This document shows, in pieces, positions 28,602-39,559 of a stretch of DNA of 55,567 nt. Source of the DNA: Tritrichomonas foetus. Lineage: Eukaryota > Parabasalia > Tritrichomonadida > Tritrichomonadidae. The stretch spans positions 1 to 55,567 of the forward strand of contig MLAK01000848.1 in NCBI GenBank assembly GCA_001839685.1, given 5' to 3'. How positions within the stretch are numbered: position 1 is the stretch's first letter; each line of letters opens with the position of its first letter. Under the pieces are notes generated by a model. It was not told where the DNA came from. It saw only the letters and a list, made by a program, of their open reading frames with translations, and searched no databases. A program made the translations under genes and the position numbers.

Positions 28602-29481
28602 AAAAATCCATTACCTATCGGACTTTTTGAGAAACAAAATTCTTGATAACCGCAAAAATGCATTCAAAAAATTCATCATTTGATTGTAGTTTTAGTGAAT
28701 CACAAGCAAGTTTGGAAAGTATCTATGAGTGCTTTCCATCTATTCCAATTGATAAACAACGATTTTAGGTTAATACTTTCTTTTCAATAGTTTGAATTAT
28801 TCAATGAATCTCTAATCTTTATAATCTTTGGTTGAAACATCATATTATGTGTTTAGAATTTCTCAATTTTGCGATTAATGTTTTGATAAAGTGAACAAAT
28901 TTTTGTAAATTTAGACAAAATTCATAAAAAATGCGGGTATTCGGATTATATTTAATGTAGTCCATAATTTCCGTAGTATACATTTTGATTTATTCATATT
29001 TCAATATGATATGTATCCATCCAACATGATAATCGAAAATTTTTTTAACAAAAACTTTGGAAACACTTTATTTATAAGTTGAATCGTTGATTTAAAATGA
29101 GATAACATTTATTTATATGGATTTTTATATGAACCTTGCATTGTTACAAAATATCGAATGGAATAACAGTTGAATAAATATCGATTTTGGAAGAAACGCG
29201 AATTCCATATTATAATTAATATAACAGGAATAACATTGTTCTTGATGAAAAATATTTGGATAAAATTAGTGATATATCAACTTATTTAATGGATACTCTT
29301 TTGGAATATATATCTGAAATCATTGAATTTATTCAGAACTCATTCAAATTTATATGGTAAATTGGGTGAGTCGTTTTTTTTAATATATATCAGGCCAGTA
29401 ATTGAGAATTAATTGAAAGATTTGAAATTATATGACCATATATAATCATAAAAAAATTGAAGATAAAATTCACTTCATTTT
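28602..29481. other. Divergent intergenic region, 0.9 kb
   Basis: AT-rich spacer between divergent genes. The right edge holds two initiator-like words (29470-29480). The rest shows no repeat or coding frame. Confidence 0.4.
29470..29480 (+). promoter_or_regulatory. Overlapping initiator-like elements TCACTT and TCATTT
   Basis: TCACTTCATTT ends one base before ATG 29482. Both hexamers match TCAYTW. They predict a very short leader for the lipase mRNA. Confidence 0.55.
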
Positions 29482-30714
29482 ATGATGTTTCTCTTTCTTG
29501 TCATTGCCTCACAGTCATCCAAGCCAGTATTTTTTGCACCTGGAATGATGAGTTCACCATTATATGGCACAATTACTGATAAACAAAAATTCCCAGAATG
29601 CATTGATTTTGAAATCAACAATTCTCAAATTTGGCCAATTCAAGGAAATATGACTGAATGTGTTTCCAAATTACTTGATGCTGTCTATCATCCAGACATA
29701 AATTCATTCAATCATCCTGATGGTGTTTCAATTTCCACTCTTCCAATAACAAAAAAAAGTCCTGGAAGATTTTTGGATTGGCATGATAATGTTTATACCG
29801 TTTACTATGATTGGTCACTTTACTTTCTTGGTCTAGACACTCTTTTCAACAATTTGAAAAATGCAATTGAAGTTGCTGTAAATGAATCCAATGAAAAAGC
29901 CATCTTAATGGGACATAGTCTTGGTACCAATTTTATGAGATATTTTTCAACTTTTTATTCATCTAAAGAATGGCTTCAACAATATGTTGATGGAATTCAC
30001 TTTTTGGCACCAGGAGTCCAAGGAACTTTCACTTCAGTTATTTATGTAATTAAAGAATATATGGGACCAATGGAAGGAATATTTGTCAAACATATGTCAT
30101 CACAATGGGCAATGTTTCCAAACTTTCCTTTGTATAAAGGATGTATTGAAAGAGATGGAGAAATAATTGATGCATCTCAAATTTATGATGAAATGATTAA
30201 AGCCAATTTAACTGATGAAACAACAGATGCAATTTATGATCATATACAAGCATGGTTATCAACAGAACTTCAATATCCAGGAATTAGAACTTCATATACA
30301 TATAATACAGGCATTCCAGTTCAATGTGGTGTCAAAATACATAACTCAGAAACAAGTAATATGACATATGAAGCAGTCTATTGTGGNGGTGATGGAGCAC
30401 TTGAAGCAAATGGAGCAATTTATGCATGTCAAACATTCAAAGATGCAACATGTCACGATTTTAATTCAACAGATGAAAGCAAGTTTGGTCATGTTGGAAT
30501 GCTGAATCAAGATGAAATGATCGAAGTTGTGAAAGCTTTCATTCAAAATCATCCAGATGATAAAAACTGGTTTTCTGGAACAGTTAAGTATGTAATTATT
30601 GGTATATCATGTGCTGTTGTGTTAATAATTATTGTTTTAGTTGTGATTTGTGTTGTTAAAAAGAAGAAGAACCATTCAAATCAATATAATAATTTAAATG
30701 ATACATTACAATAA
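29482..30714 (+). CDS. LCAT-like phospholipase/acyltransferase, membrane-anchored
   Basis: 410 residues. Residues 1-12 (MMFLFLVIASQS) are a short signal peptide. PVFFAPGMMSSPLYGTI matches the N-terminal oxyanion/lid region of lecithin:cholesterol acyltransferases. The triad is visible: nucleophile Ser146 in GHSLGT, Asp304 in GDGALEANG and His337 in FGHVGML. A single transmembrane helix near the end (VIIGISCAVVLIIIVLVVIC) is followed by KKKK and a short tail, so the catalytic domain faces outward or into a vacuole/lysosome. Expected reaction: acyl-ester hydrolysis or transfer on phospholipids; sterol esterification is not established here. The single n at 30387 is the third base of a GGN codon, so it is Gly whatever the base. 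TAA lies in ACAATAAAG. Confidence 0.88.
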   Translation: MMFLFLVIASQSSKPVFFAPGMMSSPLYGTITDKQKFPECIDFEINNSQIWPIQGNMTECVSKLLDAVYHPDINSFNHPDGVSISTLPITKKSPGRFLDWHDNVYTVYYDWSLYFLGLDTLFNNLKNAIEVAVNESNEKAILMGHSLGTNFMRYFSTFYSSKEWLQQYVDGIHFLAPGVQGTFTSVIYVIKEYMGPMEGIFVKHMSSQWAMFPNFPLYKGCIERDGEIIDASQIYDEMIKANLTDETTDAIYDHIQAWLSTELQYPGIRTSYTYNTGIPVQCGVKIHNSETSNMTYEAVYCXGDGALEANGAIYACQTFKDATCHDFNSTDESKFGHVGMLNQDEMIEVVKAFIQNHPDDKNWFSGTVKYVIIGISCAVVLIIIVLVVICVVKKKKNHSNQYNNLNDTLQ

Positions 30715-31332
30715 AGATATTTTAATTGATTTTTACATTTGATATATTAATGCTAGTTTTAATTTCTTTTTTTTTCACATGAAAATTATAAATATTAAAA
30801 CCATTCTATGAATTTCATCGATTGAAGTGATAATGAAAATCTTTATTATTATTCATAATATGTTGATCTTTGATGCCTTCTAAAATGTTAAAATTCTGTA
30901 CAGTGCTTCACTATATATGATCAAATAAGAGTCAGAATTTGATATTGACATCGATTATATATTTATCAGAAAAGTCTCTGCACTAGTGGATCAAAAAATA
31001 GAAGAAGTCCTTAGTTATTATGTAAAACATTATATGAATATTAAATCAGATTAAAGTCATGTTTCTCTCGTTGTTATTTAAAAAATAGTTCATTCATAAT
31101 CAAAAATTGTTAAGATCAATGATCGATATTCCGAACAAGATATTTCTCTTAAAAATGTTGTTACATTAAATTCTGATTTTACTTTTTTGACGCGCCATCT
31201 CTAATTTCTATTTATCTCTAACTATCATACAGTCATTTTGAAGTTGATGAAATTTTATTGAAACAATCAAAACATGAATAAAAAACTCAACAATAAAATA
31301 AAATAGTAATCCAAAAATACTTTATTAGTGAT
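30715..31332. other. Intergenic region
   Basis: AT-rich spacer. TTTTGACGCGCCATC at 31186-31200 is the only GC-rich word; ACGCGCCAT also occurs near 45442. Nothing coding. Confidence 0.35.
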
Positions 31333-31530
31333 TCATGACAAATTCAAATGACTAAATGTATATGAATCAAACATGTGATTGTTTCTTCTTTGTTTTTGAA
31401 CTTGTGCTGATGTTGATTCGGTTTCTGGGAATTGTGCCGGAAATTTTGCAATTTCGCTCTTAAAAAGTGATTCTACATATGGTGTTGACCTAAGATCAAG
31501 AAGGCGTGTGAGTTCGCTGAGATAATTAGC
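31333..31530 (-). pseudogene. Truncated copy of the CacyBP/SIP gene
   Basis: The minus strand here reads LSELTRLLDLRSTPYVESLF, then KSEIAKFPAQFPETEST, then HMFDSYTFSH and a stop. This is clearly derived from the N-terminal part of the CacyBP-like gene at 43422 (LRELKRLLALGSTPYVESFF, KAEIAKLQAQFPETEST, QMLDSYSFSD), and the DNA is alike too, with shared runs such as CAACACCATATGTAGAATC. The middle linker is shortened and the CS and SGS-like regions are missing entirely. The frame continues upstream to an ATG at 31626, but that part has no counterpart in the parent. It is a partial duplication about 12 kb from its source, in opposite orientation. Confidence 0.75.
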
Positions 31531-31626
31531 AAATTTCCAAAAATGACTTAACTTTTTCCGAAACATCATATGAATTGATATGAAATCACTAATATCATGA
31601 AATTTTTTAACAGTAATCTTTTGCAT

Positions 31627-32109
31627 GAATTTTCATATTAATATTTTTATCTAATCCTGTTTTCTCAAGCTTTTTTCAATTTATAATTGCTTATTAAATA
31701 CTTTTTTTAAGAAGGAACTTGTCAAAGATCACGTATAACAAAAGATAGAGAGTTATCTAATGTTGAATTGATATTGAAATTTTGATAACTAAACGTATCC
31801 TTCTATTGAAAAAAAAGTGAAACTGGAATTCAACTCATCTGTCACGAATAAAAATCTTTTATAAAAAAAATAGTCAGTTTCTCCATACACTTCAAATACA
31901 TTGTACCTAAATTTTTCCCAAAAATAGTCCCATATGAAAACAATACTTCCATTACCTACATGAAAAAAATCCATACGTTAATTTTTTTTTATCCAAATAA
32001 TCAAGAGAAATTGAAAGAAAATATTAATGAATAATTATATTTGAATGTTCATTGAATTTTGGTCGGTTTAAATATCATTCACCAATAAAATATTAACATT
32101 CACTTTAAA
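31627..32109. other. Intergenic region
   Basis: AT-rich. A 61-codon minus-strand frame (31974-31789, MDFFHVGNGSIVFIWDYF and on) is aromatic-rich and unidentified; probably a remnant or chance. TCACTT at 32100-32105 is an initiator candidate for the next gene. Confidence 0.35.
32100..32105 (+). promoter_or_regulatory. Initiator-like TCACTT before the long coiled-coil gene
   Basis: TCACTT followed by TAAA and ATG 32110; a good TCAYTW match at the usual short distance. Confidence 0.5.
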
Positions 32110-35067
32110 ATGATCTCTGATCATAATTTCCCTGACGACTTCAGCGAAAGTTCACCACAATCCGATACAGTCGAAATATCGAAAGCCATTGCCGAAAATA
32201 CTCAACTTCGCGAGATAAATATCCAACTCAAATCCAATCTCGAAAACCTTCAAAACCAGTTCGATGAAGCGGTCGGCGTCTTCCAAAAAATGGATACCGT
32301 TAACAAAGAAAATATCAACCTTAAGCAGCAATTACTCAAATCTAAAGAAGAAATTGACGATTTAAACAAACGCCTTCAAATTATCATGCAGAACAGTAGC
32401 GAAATCAATAGCAATGTTCAAAACACACGAGCTGTTTCCGATAGAGAGCACCAGGAAGAAATCGCTGAGCTTCAGGCGCAAATATTTGATTTACAGAATA
32501 AAAACAAACTCGAAATTGAACGAAATAAAACCAAATTGAGAAACCTCGAAGATATTTCAATCAAAGCACAGACAGAAAATTCAGTAATTAAAAATCAATT
32601 GGGAAAAATATTTAATCTCTCTCAAAATTATTTCCATCAAAAATTCAATGACCCGAATGACCTGATTGACTATTTGATGCACCCCGTCCCAGAATTCGAA
32701 CGGCCGATTCGGACTGAGGACAATTCTGAAGATAGAAAGAAAATCAGGCTGCTTAAGGAGAAACTCGAGAAGGAAAAAGTGAGAAGGAAGCAGCTTGAAT
32801 TGGAAATTATACAAATTAAAAAAGCGGCCGAAGTTGAGGCTTCAAAACAAACAAGTGAAAAAACAGACATTGAAGACATTCGAAGAAACTATGAAAATCA
32901 AATCAAGAAACAAAATGCTGAACACCAACGTGAAATTGTCAATTTAATGCAGAAAATGAAAGCAAAAAGACTTCACAACTCTGGAACACAAACAATTCCA
33001 GAATTTTCGGTTGAAACTTCTCCTCTTTTGGACGAAACAACTAAAGAGTCGGAATTATTGAAATCTCAATTGAGAGAGACCCAGAATTCATTAACACAAT
33101 TACAGACGCAAACAACAGCTTTCCAGGCACAAATAAATGACGAAGAAAAAATGAAAGAGAAAATGAGAAAGAAATTACAAGAAGCAAGATTAAAGAATGA
33201 ACAACTTACAAAAGAATTGAAAGAAGCTCAAAAATACATTGCAATGTTGAATAATCAAATCGAACAAGAAAATGATAGTAAAGCTGTAAATGATGATAAA
33301 ATGCAACTGCTTAAAGCTACAAAGGATGATCTACAATCGAAATTGGATCTACTTTCGAGTGAGAATGAACGATATAAGAAATCGATTGAATATCTTGAAG
33401 AATTAACTTCAAATCAATCGACTGAACTTGAGCATATTACTCATGATAGAGATTATCTCCTTTCGTTGGTACATACACAGAATAATGGTCTCCTCCAAAC
33501 AGAAATCTTCATTCAAAAGTTACAAAAACAATTAAAAGAAACAGAATATCTTACAAACGGTTTCGATCGGCCTGAACCACAAAAAGCTCCTAGTGAATGG
33601 GACTTCGGTACTTTGCCAGAAGATTTGAAAGATATTCTAAGAGAATTCGCGAATAATGAAGGTATGGATATCGATAATCGAATTAAACATATTTTCGGAA
33701 TTGTTTCCAAATGGTTTGATAATTCTATTTCCGATCATGAAGGCCAGATTCAAGAAATGAATCAAAAAGTTGAAGATGCTAATAAAACAATTGCTAATTT
33801 TGCAACATCAATTCTTCGTGCAATTGAACAAGATTCACTTGATTTGAATGAAATTGTTGCAGCAGTGAATGATCTTCATAAAGAAAAACTCACTTTAGAA
33901 CAAAAATTGAATGAGTTGAATGCAGCACCAGTTTATTTCACTCAACAAACTTATAATGAAATGAATGATACAATTAATTCTTTACAAGAAATTGCTAAAG
34001 ATTTAAGAAATAAAGAGAAGCAAAAGAAAGCTGAACTCCATGAATGTAAAGCTGCTTTCATCGAATGCCAACAACAAAATCAAGAACAAATAGATACATT
34101 ACAAGCAGCGAATGAAAAAGCTTACCAAACAATTAACGAACTTCAACAACAACTTGACGATCTTCATGGTCAACATAAACGTATATTAAATGAACTCACT
34201 TCAATGAAAGATGTTCATTCAAGTGAATACAATCAAGCACAGTCTGAAATCGAAGCAATTCGATCTGAGCTTGCTGTTCAGTTAGAAGATGAGAAAACAA
34301 TACATATTCGTCAACTTCATGAATGTGATGAAAAAATTGCTGCTCTATCTAATCAAAATCGTGAATTAAATTCATCATTAAAACAATGGGAAGAAATATC
34401 ACGTAAATCCACCGATGAAGCCCGGAAACTCAGAAAAGAATTAAATGCAATTCAATTGAATAAAGATGAACAAATATCTAAAATTGTACAACAAAAAGAT
34501 AACGAAATTCAACAAATTGAGGACCACTATCAAACAATGATCGAACAATTACGAGAAAAAAGCAATGAAACTGAATCCATCGTAAAAGAGATGCAAACTG
34601 AATTCGAAGAAAATGAGAAAAAGATGAGAGAGCTGAATAGCCAAGTAACTCAACTTACTTTTGAATTACAAAAGGCTGATCTGAAATCACAATCCCAACT
34701 CGATTCAGTCGAAAGGTCAAAGAAGTTGATTGTTGCTCAACTCAAGACACAACTAATGGCTGTAGAAACCAAATATAGTGTCTTGGCCGAAGAACAGAAG
34801 CATAACTGGGAAAATGAAAAACGCGAGCTTTTTGGCTACATAGCACAACAATTTGGTGCATTCTTTGATGCAAAACAAACCTTGAATGAAGATTCATTTA
34901 AGCAAGTTGTTTCTAAGATCAAGAATGAAATTGAAAGGCATAAAAAGCAAGAAATTACAATCAGAAGGCTTCTTAAAGCAAAAGAGAACCAGACGACAGA
35001 AGATGCCCTTGCAGATCTCGTTTTGTCAAATCACCCTCGCCTCCAAAAGAAAACAAATCGTTATTAG
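32110..35067 (+). CDS. Long coiled-coil protein, 985 aa
   Basis: From ATG 32110. Almost the whole chain is heptad-rich coiled coil (for example INIQLKSNLENLQNQFDEA, KIRLLKEKLEKEKVRRKQLE and LEEVT-type repeats), with breaks near 180-200 (NYFHQKFNDPNDLIDYLMHP) and 490-540 (a Pro-containing segment with APSEWDFGTLPEDLKDILRE). No motor, kinase or membrane motif, and no signal peptide. Proteins of this kind are numerous in trichomonads and usually tied to cytoskeleton, Golgi tethers or basal bodies; the sequence alone does not choose among these. G+C content is highest in the first 900 bases, falls, and rises again at the 3-prime end. Confidence 0.8.
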   Translation: MISDHNFPDDFSESSPQSDTVEISKAIAENTQLREINIQLKSNLENLQNQFDEAVGVFQKMDTVNKENINLKQQLLKSKEEIDDLNKRLQIIMQNSSEINSNVQNTRAVSDREHQEEIAELQAQIFDLQNKNKLEIERNKTKLRNLEDISIKAQTENSVIKNQLGKIFNLSQNYFHQKFNDPNDLIDYLMHPVPEFERPIRTEDNSEDRKKIRLLKEKLEKEKVRRKQLELEIIQIKKAAEVEASKQTSEKTDIEDIRRNYENQIKKQNAEHQREIVNLMQKMKAKRLHNSGTQTIPEFSVETSPLLDETTKESELLKSQLRETQNSLTQLQTQTTAFQAQINDEEKMKEKMRKKLQEARLKNEQLTKELKEAQKYIAMLNNQIEQENDSKAVNDDKMQLLKATKDDLQSKLDLLSSENERYKKSIEYLEELTSNQSTELEHITHDRDYLLSLVHTQNNGLLQTEIFIQKLQKQLKETEYLTNGFDRPEPQKAPSEWDFGTLPEDLKDILREFANNEGMDIDNRIKHIFGIVSKWFDNSISDHEGQIQEMNQKVEDANKTIANFATSILRAIEQDSLDLNEIVAAVNDLHKEKLTLEQKLNELNAAPVYFTQQTYNEMNDTINSLQEIAKDLRNKEKQKKAELHECKAAFIECQQQNQEQIDTLQAANEKAYQTINELQQQLDDLHGQHKRILNELTSMKDVHSSEYNQAQSEIEAIRSELAVQLEDEKTIHIRQLHECDEKIAALSNQNRELNSSLKQWEEISRKSTDEARKLRKELNAIQLNKDEQISKIVQQKDNEIQQIEDHYQTMIEQLREKSNETESIVKEMQTEFEENEKKMRELNSQVTQLTFELQKADLKSQSQLDSVERSKKLIVAQLKTQLMAVETKYSVLAEEQKHNWENEKRELFGYIAQQFGAFFDAKQTLNEDSFKQVVSKIKNEIERHKKQEITIRRLLKAKENQTTEDALADLVLSNHPRLQKKTNRY

Positions 35068-35323
35068 ATGTCTAAAATCTGTGAATTCTTCGCAGCTTTT
35101 TCTTTATTTTTCATTCATTCTTTTGATTTCCCCATTTTCCACCGCTTTCGTTTTGTAAATATTATTTAGTCATTGGTTGTGATATTAAAAATCATTTCCA
35201 TGAGCCTGGTCAGCTGATTGATTCGAAATCTGGAAAAAAGAAACAAAATAAAAAGGAAAAAGAGAAACGTGATGCATATAAAAACATTTATAGTTATAAC
35301 TAAAAAATAAAATAAAACTCTCA

Positions 35324-36337
35324 TCATTCTGGAACAAGCTGAGGGCGGTTAAGAAGTGACCGAATATCCTCATAAAATGGGATAATTGGAGCTTGCTCAA
35401 CGATTTGAAGTGGTTTGGGCTTATTCTGCGCTTTTTGCTGTTGTTTTTGCTGCTGCTGCATCTTCATTTGCTGCTGTTGAATTTGGTGCTGCTGTTGTTG
35501 GATTTGACGCTGTTGATGGATATGCAAATTTTGTTGAATCTGCTGGACGTGCTGTGGAATTGGCTGTTGAATCTGTTGTTGTTGCATCTGTGGCGGCGGT
35601 TTCAATTGTTGTTGAGGAGGCATTGGTAAATTTTGGTGGATAGGCTGTGGAGAAATTTGATGCAGCGGTTGTGGTGAAATTTGTGGAGGTTTTGGTGAAA
35701 GTTGTTGAATTGATGTAGTCGGGGGTGGAGGTGGTGGTGGTGAATTAGTTTGAGGTGTGTGATAGGATATCATTTGGTATGTTTCGACAGGAAATCCGAA
35801 TTTTGCGCTTATATCGAGAGGAAGGCTTGAGATAAAGCAAATTGGCGCATCATCACTGGCCTTCCTGATGCACCAGTGTCTTGGGTTCAATAACTGCGGT
35901 CCTATATCTGGGAAGATCTTTGCGAAGAAGCCATTGAGATCCTGGGTTTCTCTAAAGACTCCAAAACCTAATCGTTGAAAACATCCATTTACACAACTTT
36001 TTGATCGTCGTGTTAACTTTTTAAGTTTCTCAGTATTGACCAGTAAAAAACCGTTTCCGAATAAAATACCGCAAACAAGCCCCCGCAAGGCATCTCCGCC
36101 ATCATCGCGTACAACATACCTGTGAATGAGATTGAGATGCTTAATGAAAGTGGCCATTCCGAAATTCCGTTTGTTGCGATCATCAGCGAGTTGAAAATAC
36201 GCGCATATTCGCTTAAAGTCGAGCTGTTCTTGGTAAGTGAGTTTGGCAACGAGGGGATCAGTAATGTTATCGCTTTGTTTACCGGGTTCGGAGGGAGTTT
36301 GTGAAGGGAGAGAAGGAGTCGATGGATCTTCAATCAT
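35324..36337 (-). CDS. Initiator-binding-domain transcription factor, IBP39-like
   Basis: 337 residues from ATG 36337. Residues about 35-160 (LTYQEQLDFKRICAYFQLAD through RHWCIRKASDD) match my recollection of the parabasalid initiator-binding domain, a winged-helix fold, including the hallmark RRSKSCVNGCFQRLGF. In Trichomonas vaginalis IBP39 this domain reads the TCAYTW initiator, and a separate C-terminal domain contacts RNA polymerase II. Here the C-terminal half is instead Pro-rich and then Gln-rich (QIQQQQHQIQQQQMKMQQQQ), resembling an activation region, so this is a paralogue of IBP39, not its direct equivalent. It should be nuclear. It ends in PQLVPE. This gene is strong evidence for a parabasalid source. 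Confidence 0.8.
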   Translation of the reverse strand: MIEDPSTPSLPSQTPSEPGKQSDNITDPLVAKLTYQEQLDFKRICAYFQLADDRNKRNFGMATFIKHLNLIHRYVVRDDGGDALRGLVCGILFGNGFLLVNTEKLKKLTRRSKSCVNGCFQRLGFGVFRETQDLNGFFAKIFPDIGPQLLNPRHWCIRKASDDAPICFISSLPLDISAKFGFPVETYQMISYHTPQTNSPPPPPPPTTSIQQLSPKPPQISPQPLHQISPQPIHQNLPMPPQQQLKPPPQMQQQQIQQPIPQHVQQIQQNLHIHQQRQIQQQQHQIQQQQMKMQQQQKQQQKAQNKPKPLQIVEQAPIIPFYEDIRSLLNRPQLVPE

Positions 36338-38098
36338 TTGTTTATAAATATTGAAAGCAAAGTATTGAAATATTTCAATAAATATTAAATGAGAATTGTG
36401 AGTTGGAAAAATCGAATTATGTATATTTTCTTTGAAAAAGGATTTTTTTTGAATTTTTATGATTTTTTCTGAAACAAAAAAAATTGTAAAAATAGCTCTA
36501 TCAAAAAGCTTATATTATTATTGCTTAAACAATAAATTTCTATGGAGTAAAAAATAAATCTTGAGAAATGAATAGAATTTATACATTTTTTGAAAAAAGA
36601 TTGGCTTTAGATTGAAAAGAATAAATCATCTATTTTTATAAAGTCATAATTCAATAGGCAAAATTCTGTTTTTTCAGAAAAGTATTACTAACCATTTAGC
36701 GATTCAATCACTGATTCTCATGAAAGTCATTTGTTTTTATTTACACCTGTAAAAACATCTATCTAAGTTGTTGATATTTCTATCTTCTTTTTATCAATTT
36801 TTGAATTCAAATAGTTGATTATATTGAATAGCAGAGAGAAATTTCTAAGAATTATCGAAATTAACTGAAAGTTTTATGTTCTTTTAAAAAAAATTGTGAT
36901 ATCTCTGAAAAATATTTGAATATTAGTTTGGTCAATAAATAAAGTGGCGGTTAGAAATCAATCTGAGGCACCTTATTCAACCGTATAGAACAATTTCACT
37001 CAGAAATAACATATTTCTAGAATGAATAAAAACTTGATTTATCACACTATTAATCAAAAAACCTTTCGCTAACTTTTTTCGTTTTTCATTCATCATATGA
37101 AATTGATTTTTTCATTAATTGGTCGTAGTGTAAAGATATATTTTATGTGCTAATATAAGTATATTACTTGGCTAATGATCATGAAATAGCATTCATTTTG
37201 ACAAAAATCTATAATTCAATTCATATCTGTTCATATCATTGAGTTTAGCACATCATCACAATTTTCAATAGTTAATTGAATTCAATTTTGAATATCATTT
37301 CATTTTCATCGGCATAAATTCAAATGGTAATGACCAAATAAACTATGAAAAACAATGGGAAATCATAGAAAACATTAAACTTTTTCTATATTAGCTAACT
37401 CAAATTTGTCTCTAAAAACATTTGAAAAAGTTTTCACTTTTTCGATTCAAATTACGGAAAATCATTTCTAAAATGATTGACCAGCAAGTCTAATAAAGCT
37501 GTTAATTATACTAAACACTTACTACATTTATCATACCAAAACACGAATCAAATTATGATTATTTAGAAACCGAAAAGACTGATCATAAGTGTTTGCATGC
37601 TTGGTTACTAGTGCAGGTATACATTTTTTGACAAAAATTAAAAAGGAATATAATGTAAATATAAAAGTAATAGAGATAAAAAACTGTATTTATTCATTTG
37701 ATTGTCGCCTGATGAAGAAAAAGAAGGTAGTTTTGTTTTGATAAAATCATGAGATTGTGGAGATTTCGTGATATAGTCACCAATAAACTGGATAAAATTT
37801 AGAACAAAACAGGTTTGTTATTGGCGTGAGACTTTCATCTTCATCATCTCTCGAGGAAAGAAAAGGAGAGAGAGAAAAAAAAAAGATGATGATGATGAAA
37901 ATGAAAATGAAAATAGTTCAATCATGAATGCATCTATTCGTTTTATTTTGATGATGAATCTTAATTAGTCTTCTTCTTCATGAAAACAAGAACGACAACA
38001 ATGAAGCACTCGACAAAAAGCGAAGAGAGAACAAGATGGATATGAAATGAATGGTAATGTTTCGAAGCCTACATTTCCTTTAGTATACATCACACGCA
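36338..38098. other. Intergenic region, 1.8 kb
   Basis: AT-rich with no gene. GAAAAAGTTTTCACTTTTTCG at about 37424-37444 is a near-palindromic pair of AAAAAGT words. At 37833-37905 a pyrimidine run (TTTCATCTTCATCATCTCTC) faces a purine run (GATGATGATGATGAAAATG), a simple-sequence inverted repeat able to form a hairpin or triplex. Confidence 0.45.
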
Positions 38099-39418
38099 TT
38101 ACTTTGTATCTTTGATTGGATTTTTTAGAATCGCAATCATCTTCTCTTGATCATTTTCTTGATAGTATTTTATAAAATCCCAAAAAGAAAGGAAATAATC
38201 TTTCTGTTTCTTGCACCGAATATTTGAGAAAATACATTTTTTGATTTGATCAGAATATAGGTATTCAAAACGAATTATAGTATCAATAATAGTTTTAAAG
38301 GAGTGATTTTCAAAATAAGAATGTGATATCAAATTAATTAAAAAATTAACTAAATTGATTAAATATAGTTGATCATCAGTTTCTAAAATATGATATAGAG
38401 CAAATTTCGTTAATTTATTTAATTGTGTTTCATCAAAATAATTCATTTTTTTGTTTTTTATAAACTTGATTACCATATAGAAAAAATATATTTGTTCGTT
38501 AAAAGAAAAGCTGTGTCTCTTTTTTACATTATCATATAAAAACTCTTTTAAAATAATTTGATATTCATCATTGAGAGTAAAACCTGATAGAATACCAATA
38601 CATTGATAAATAAGATATAATGTTTCCTCTGAATATGATGAATCGATAAGGAGAGGAATAAAATCAATGAGACCTGGTATCCAACATTTTTCTTTAAGAA
38701 TTTTTAATAAGCATTTAACGCCAGCTTTATGAGCAAATAAATATTTATTATTCGCAATCAGATTTGAAATTTCTTTTAAAATAATTTCTTGATCCTTTTG
38801 AATACTATATTTATCATAATCATAATATCCAGTGTGTAAATGAAAAAACTCGAAACTAAAACGCTTGTTATTGCTCTTCCAGATGAAAGCACTGGTAAGT
38901 ATTTCTAAAAAGACAACTTTAAAAAAACAGAAAGTTTCAAGGAATTGTGTTGTGTATAAATTAAAGATTGTTTTATAAAAACTTTCAATAAAATCAAAAT
39001 TTTGCTGATTAAATTTAGAATTATTACAATTAAATTCTTGCGAAAAATAATAAATAGTATATATTTCTGGGCTAATTTGAAAAAGGCCTCTCGTCATATC
39101 TATTTCTTGTTTCATGTTTTTTCCTTTCATAATGATACTTTGTATTATTTCTGTTATCATCGATTGAATGTTTAAACTCTTGAAACTCATTAATTTGCAT
39201 ATATAATGATAAGTATAATAATCTAAATTGGGATCCTGTAGACTTAAATTTAATTCTTTGCTTATCGTGTTTTTGATAAGGGAAACATGCTGTTCTTGAG
39301 ATACCAATAACAAAACAATTTTCATGAGTATATCATCAACGTCATCTAATATTGGTTTTTTTGAACCATTTAGAACATTCATGTTATCTTTATATCCGGA
39401 ATTATCCAATGAGTTCAT
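38099..39418 (-). CDS. Helical-repeat (ARM/HEAT-like) protein, unknown
   Basis: Start taken at ATG 39418, because the codon before it is TTG; 439 residues. The chain is nearly all alpha-helix in pairs of about 35-45 residues (LIDFIPLLIDSSYSEETLYL; LINLVNFLINLISHSY), the pattern of an armadillo- or HEAT-like solenoid. There is no signal peptide, membrane segment or catalytic motif. AT-rich codon use matches its divergent neighbour at 39571, with which it shares an intergenic region of only 152 bases, so the two may be co-regulated. I do not recognise a family. A protein-binding role is the most that can be inferred. Confidence 0.7.
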   Translation of the reverse strand: MNSLDNSGYKDNMNVLNGSKKPILDDVDDILMKIVLLLVSQEQHVSLIKNTISKELNLSLQDPNLDYYTYHYICKLMSFKSLNIQSMITEIIQSIIMKGKNMKQEIDMTRGLFQISPEIYTIYYFSQEFNCNNSKFNQQNFDFIESFYKTIFNLYTTQFLETFCFFKVVFLEILTSAFIWKSNNKRFSFEFFHLHTGYYDYDKYSIQKDQEIILKEISNLIANNKYLFAHKAGVKCLLKILKEKCWIPGLIDFIPLLIDSSYSEETLYLIYQCIGILSGFTLNDEYQIILKEFLYDNVKKRHSFSFNEQIYFFYMVIKFIKNKKMNYFDETQLNKLTKFALYHILETDDQLYLINLVNFLINLISHSYFENHSFKTIIDTIIRFEYLYSDQIKKCIFSNIRCKKQKDYFLSFWDFIKYYQENDQEKMIAILKNPIKDTK

Positions 39419-39559
39419 CAAGTTAGGTAATATAATATATTATATACAATTTGTTAACTTGAAAATAAAAGGTAGGGAAACTCCTTTTGAGAATTAAATG
39501 AAAATTTCAATGACTTTACTATTCAAATATTCAATAGCTATTTCACTTCATATTTTCTT

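Noticed and set aside
30387..30387. Ambiguous base in the lipase gene as a possible lesion
   Set aside because: It is the third base of GGN and encodes Gly whichever base it is.
31186..31200. E2F/MluI-box-like GACGCGCCAT (also near 45442)
   Set aside because: Only two occurrences, neither at a consistent distance from a gene start; too little to call a site.
35386..35643. Plus-strand Ala/Val- and Leu-rich ORFs
   Set aside because: They are shadows of the CAA/CAG-rich Gln tract of the initiator-binding factor on the other strand.
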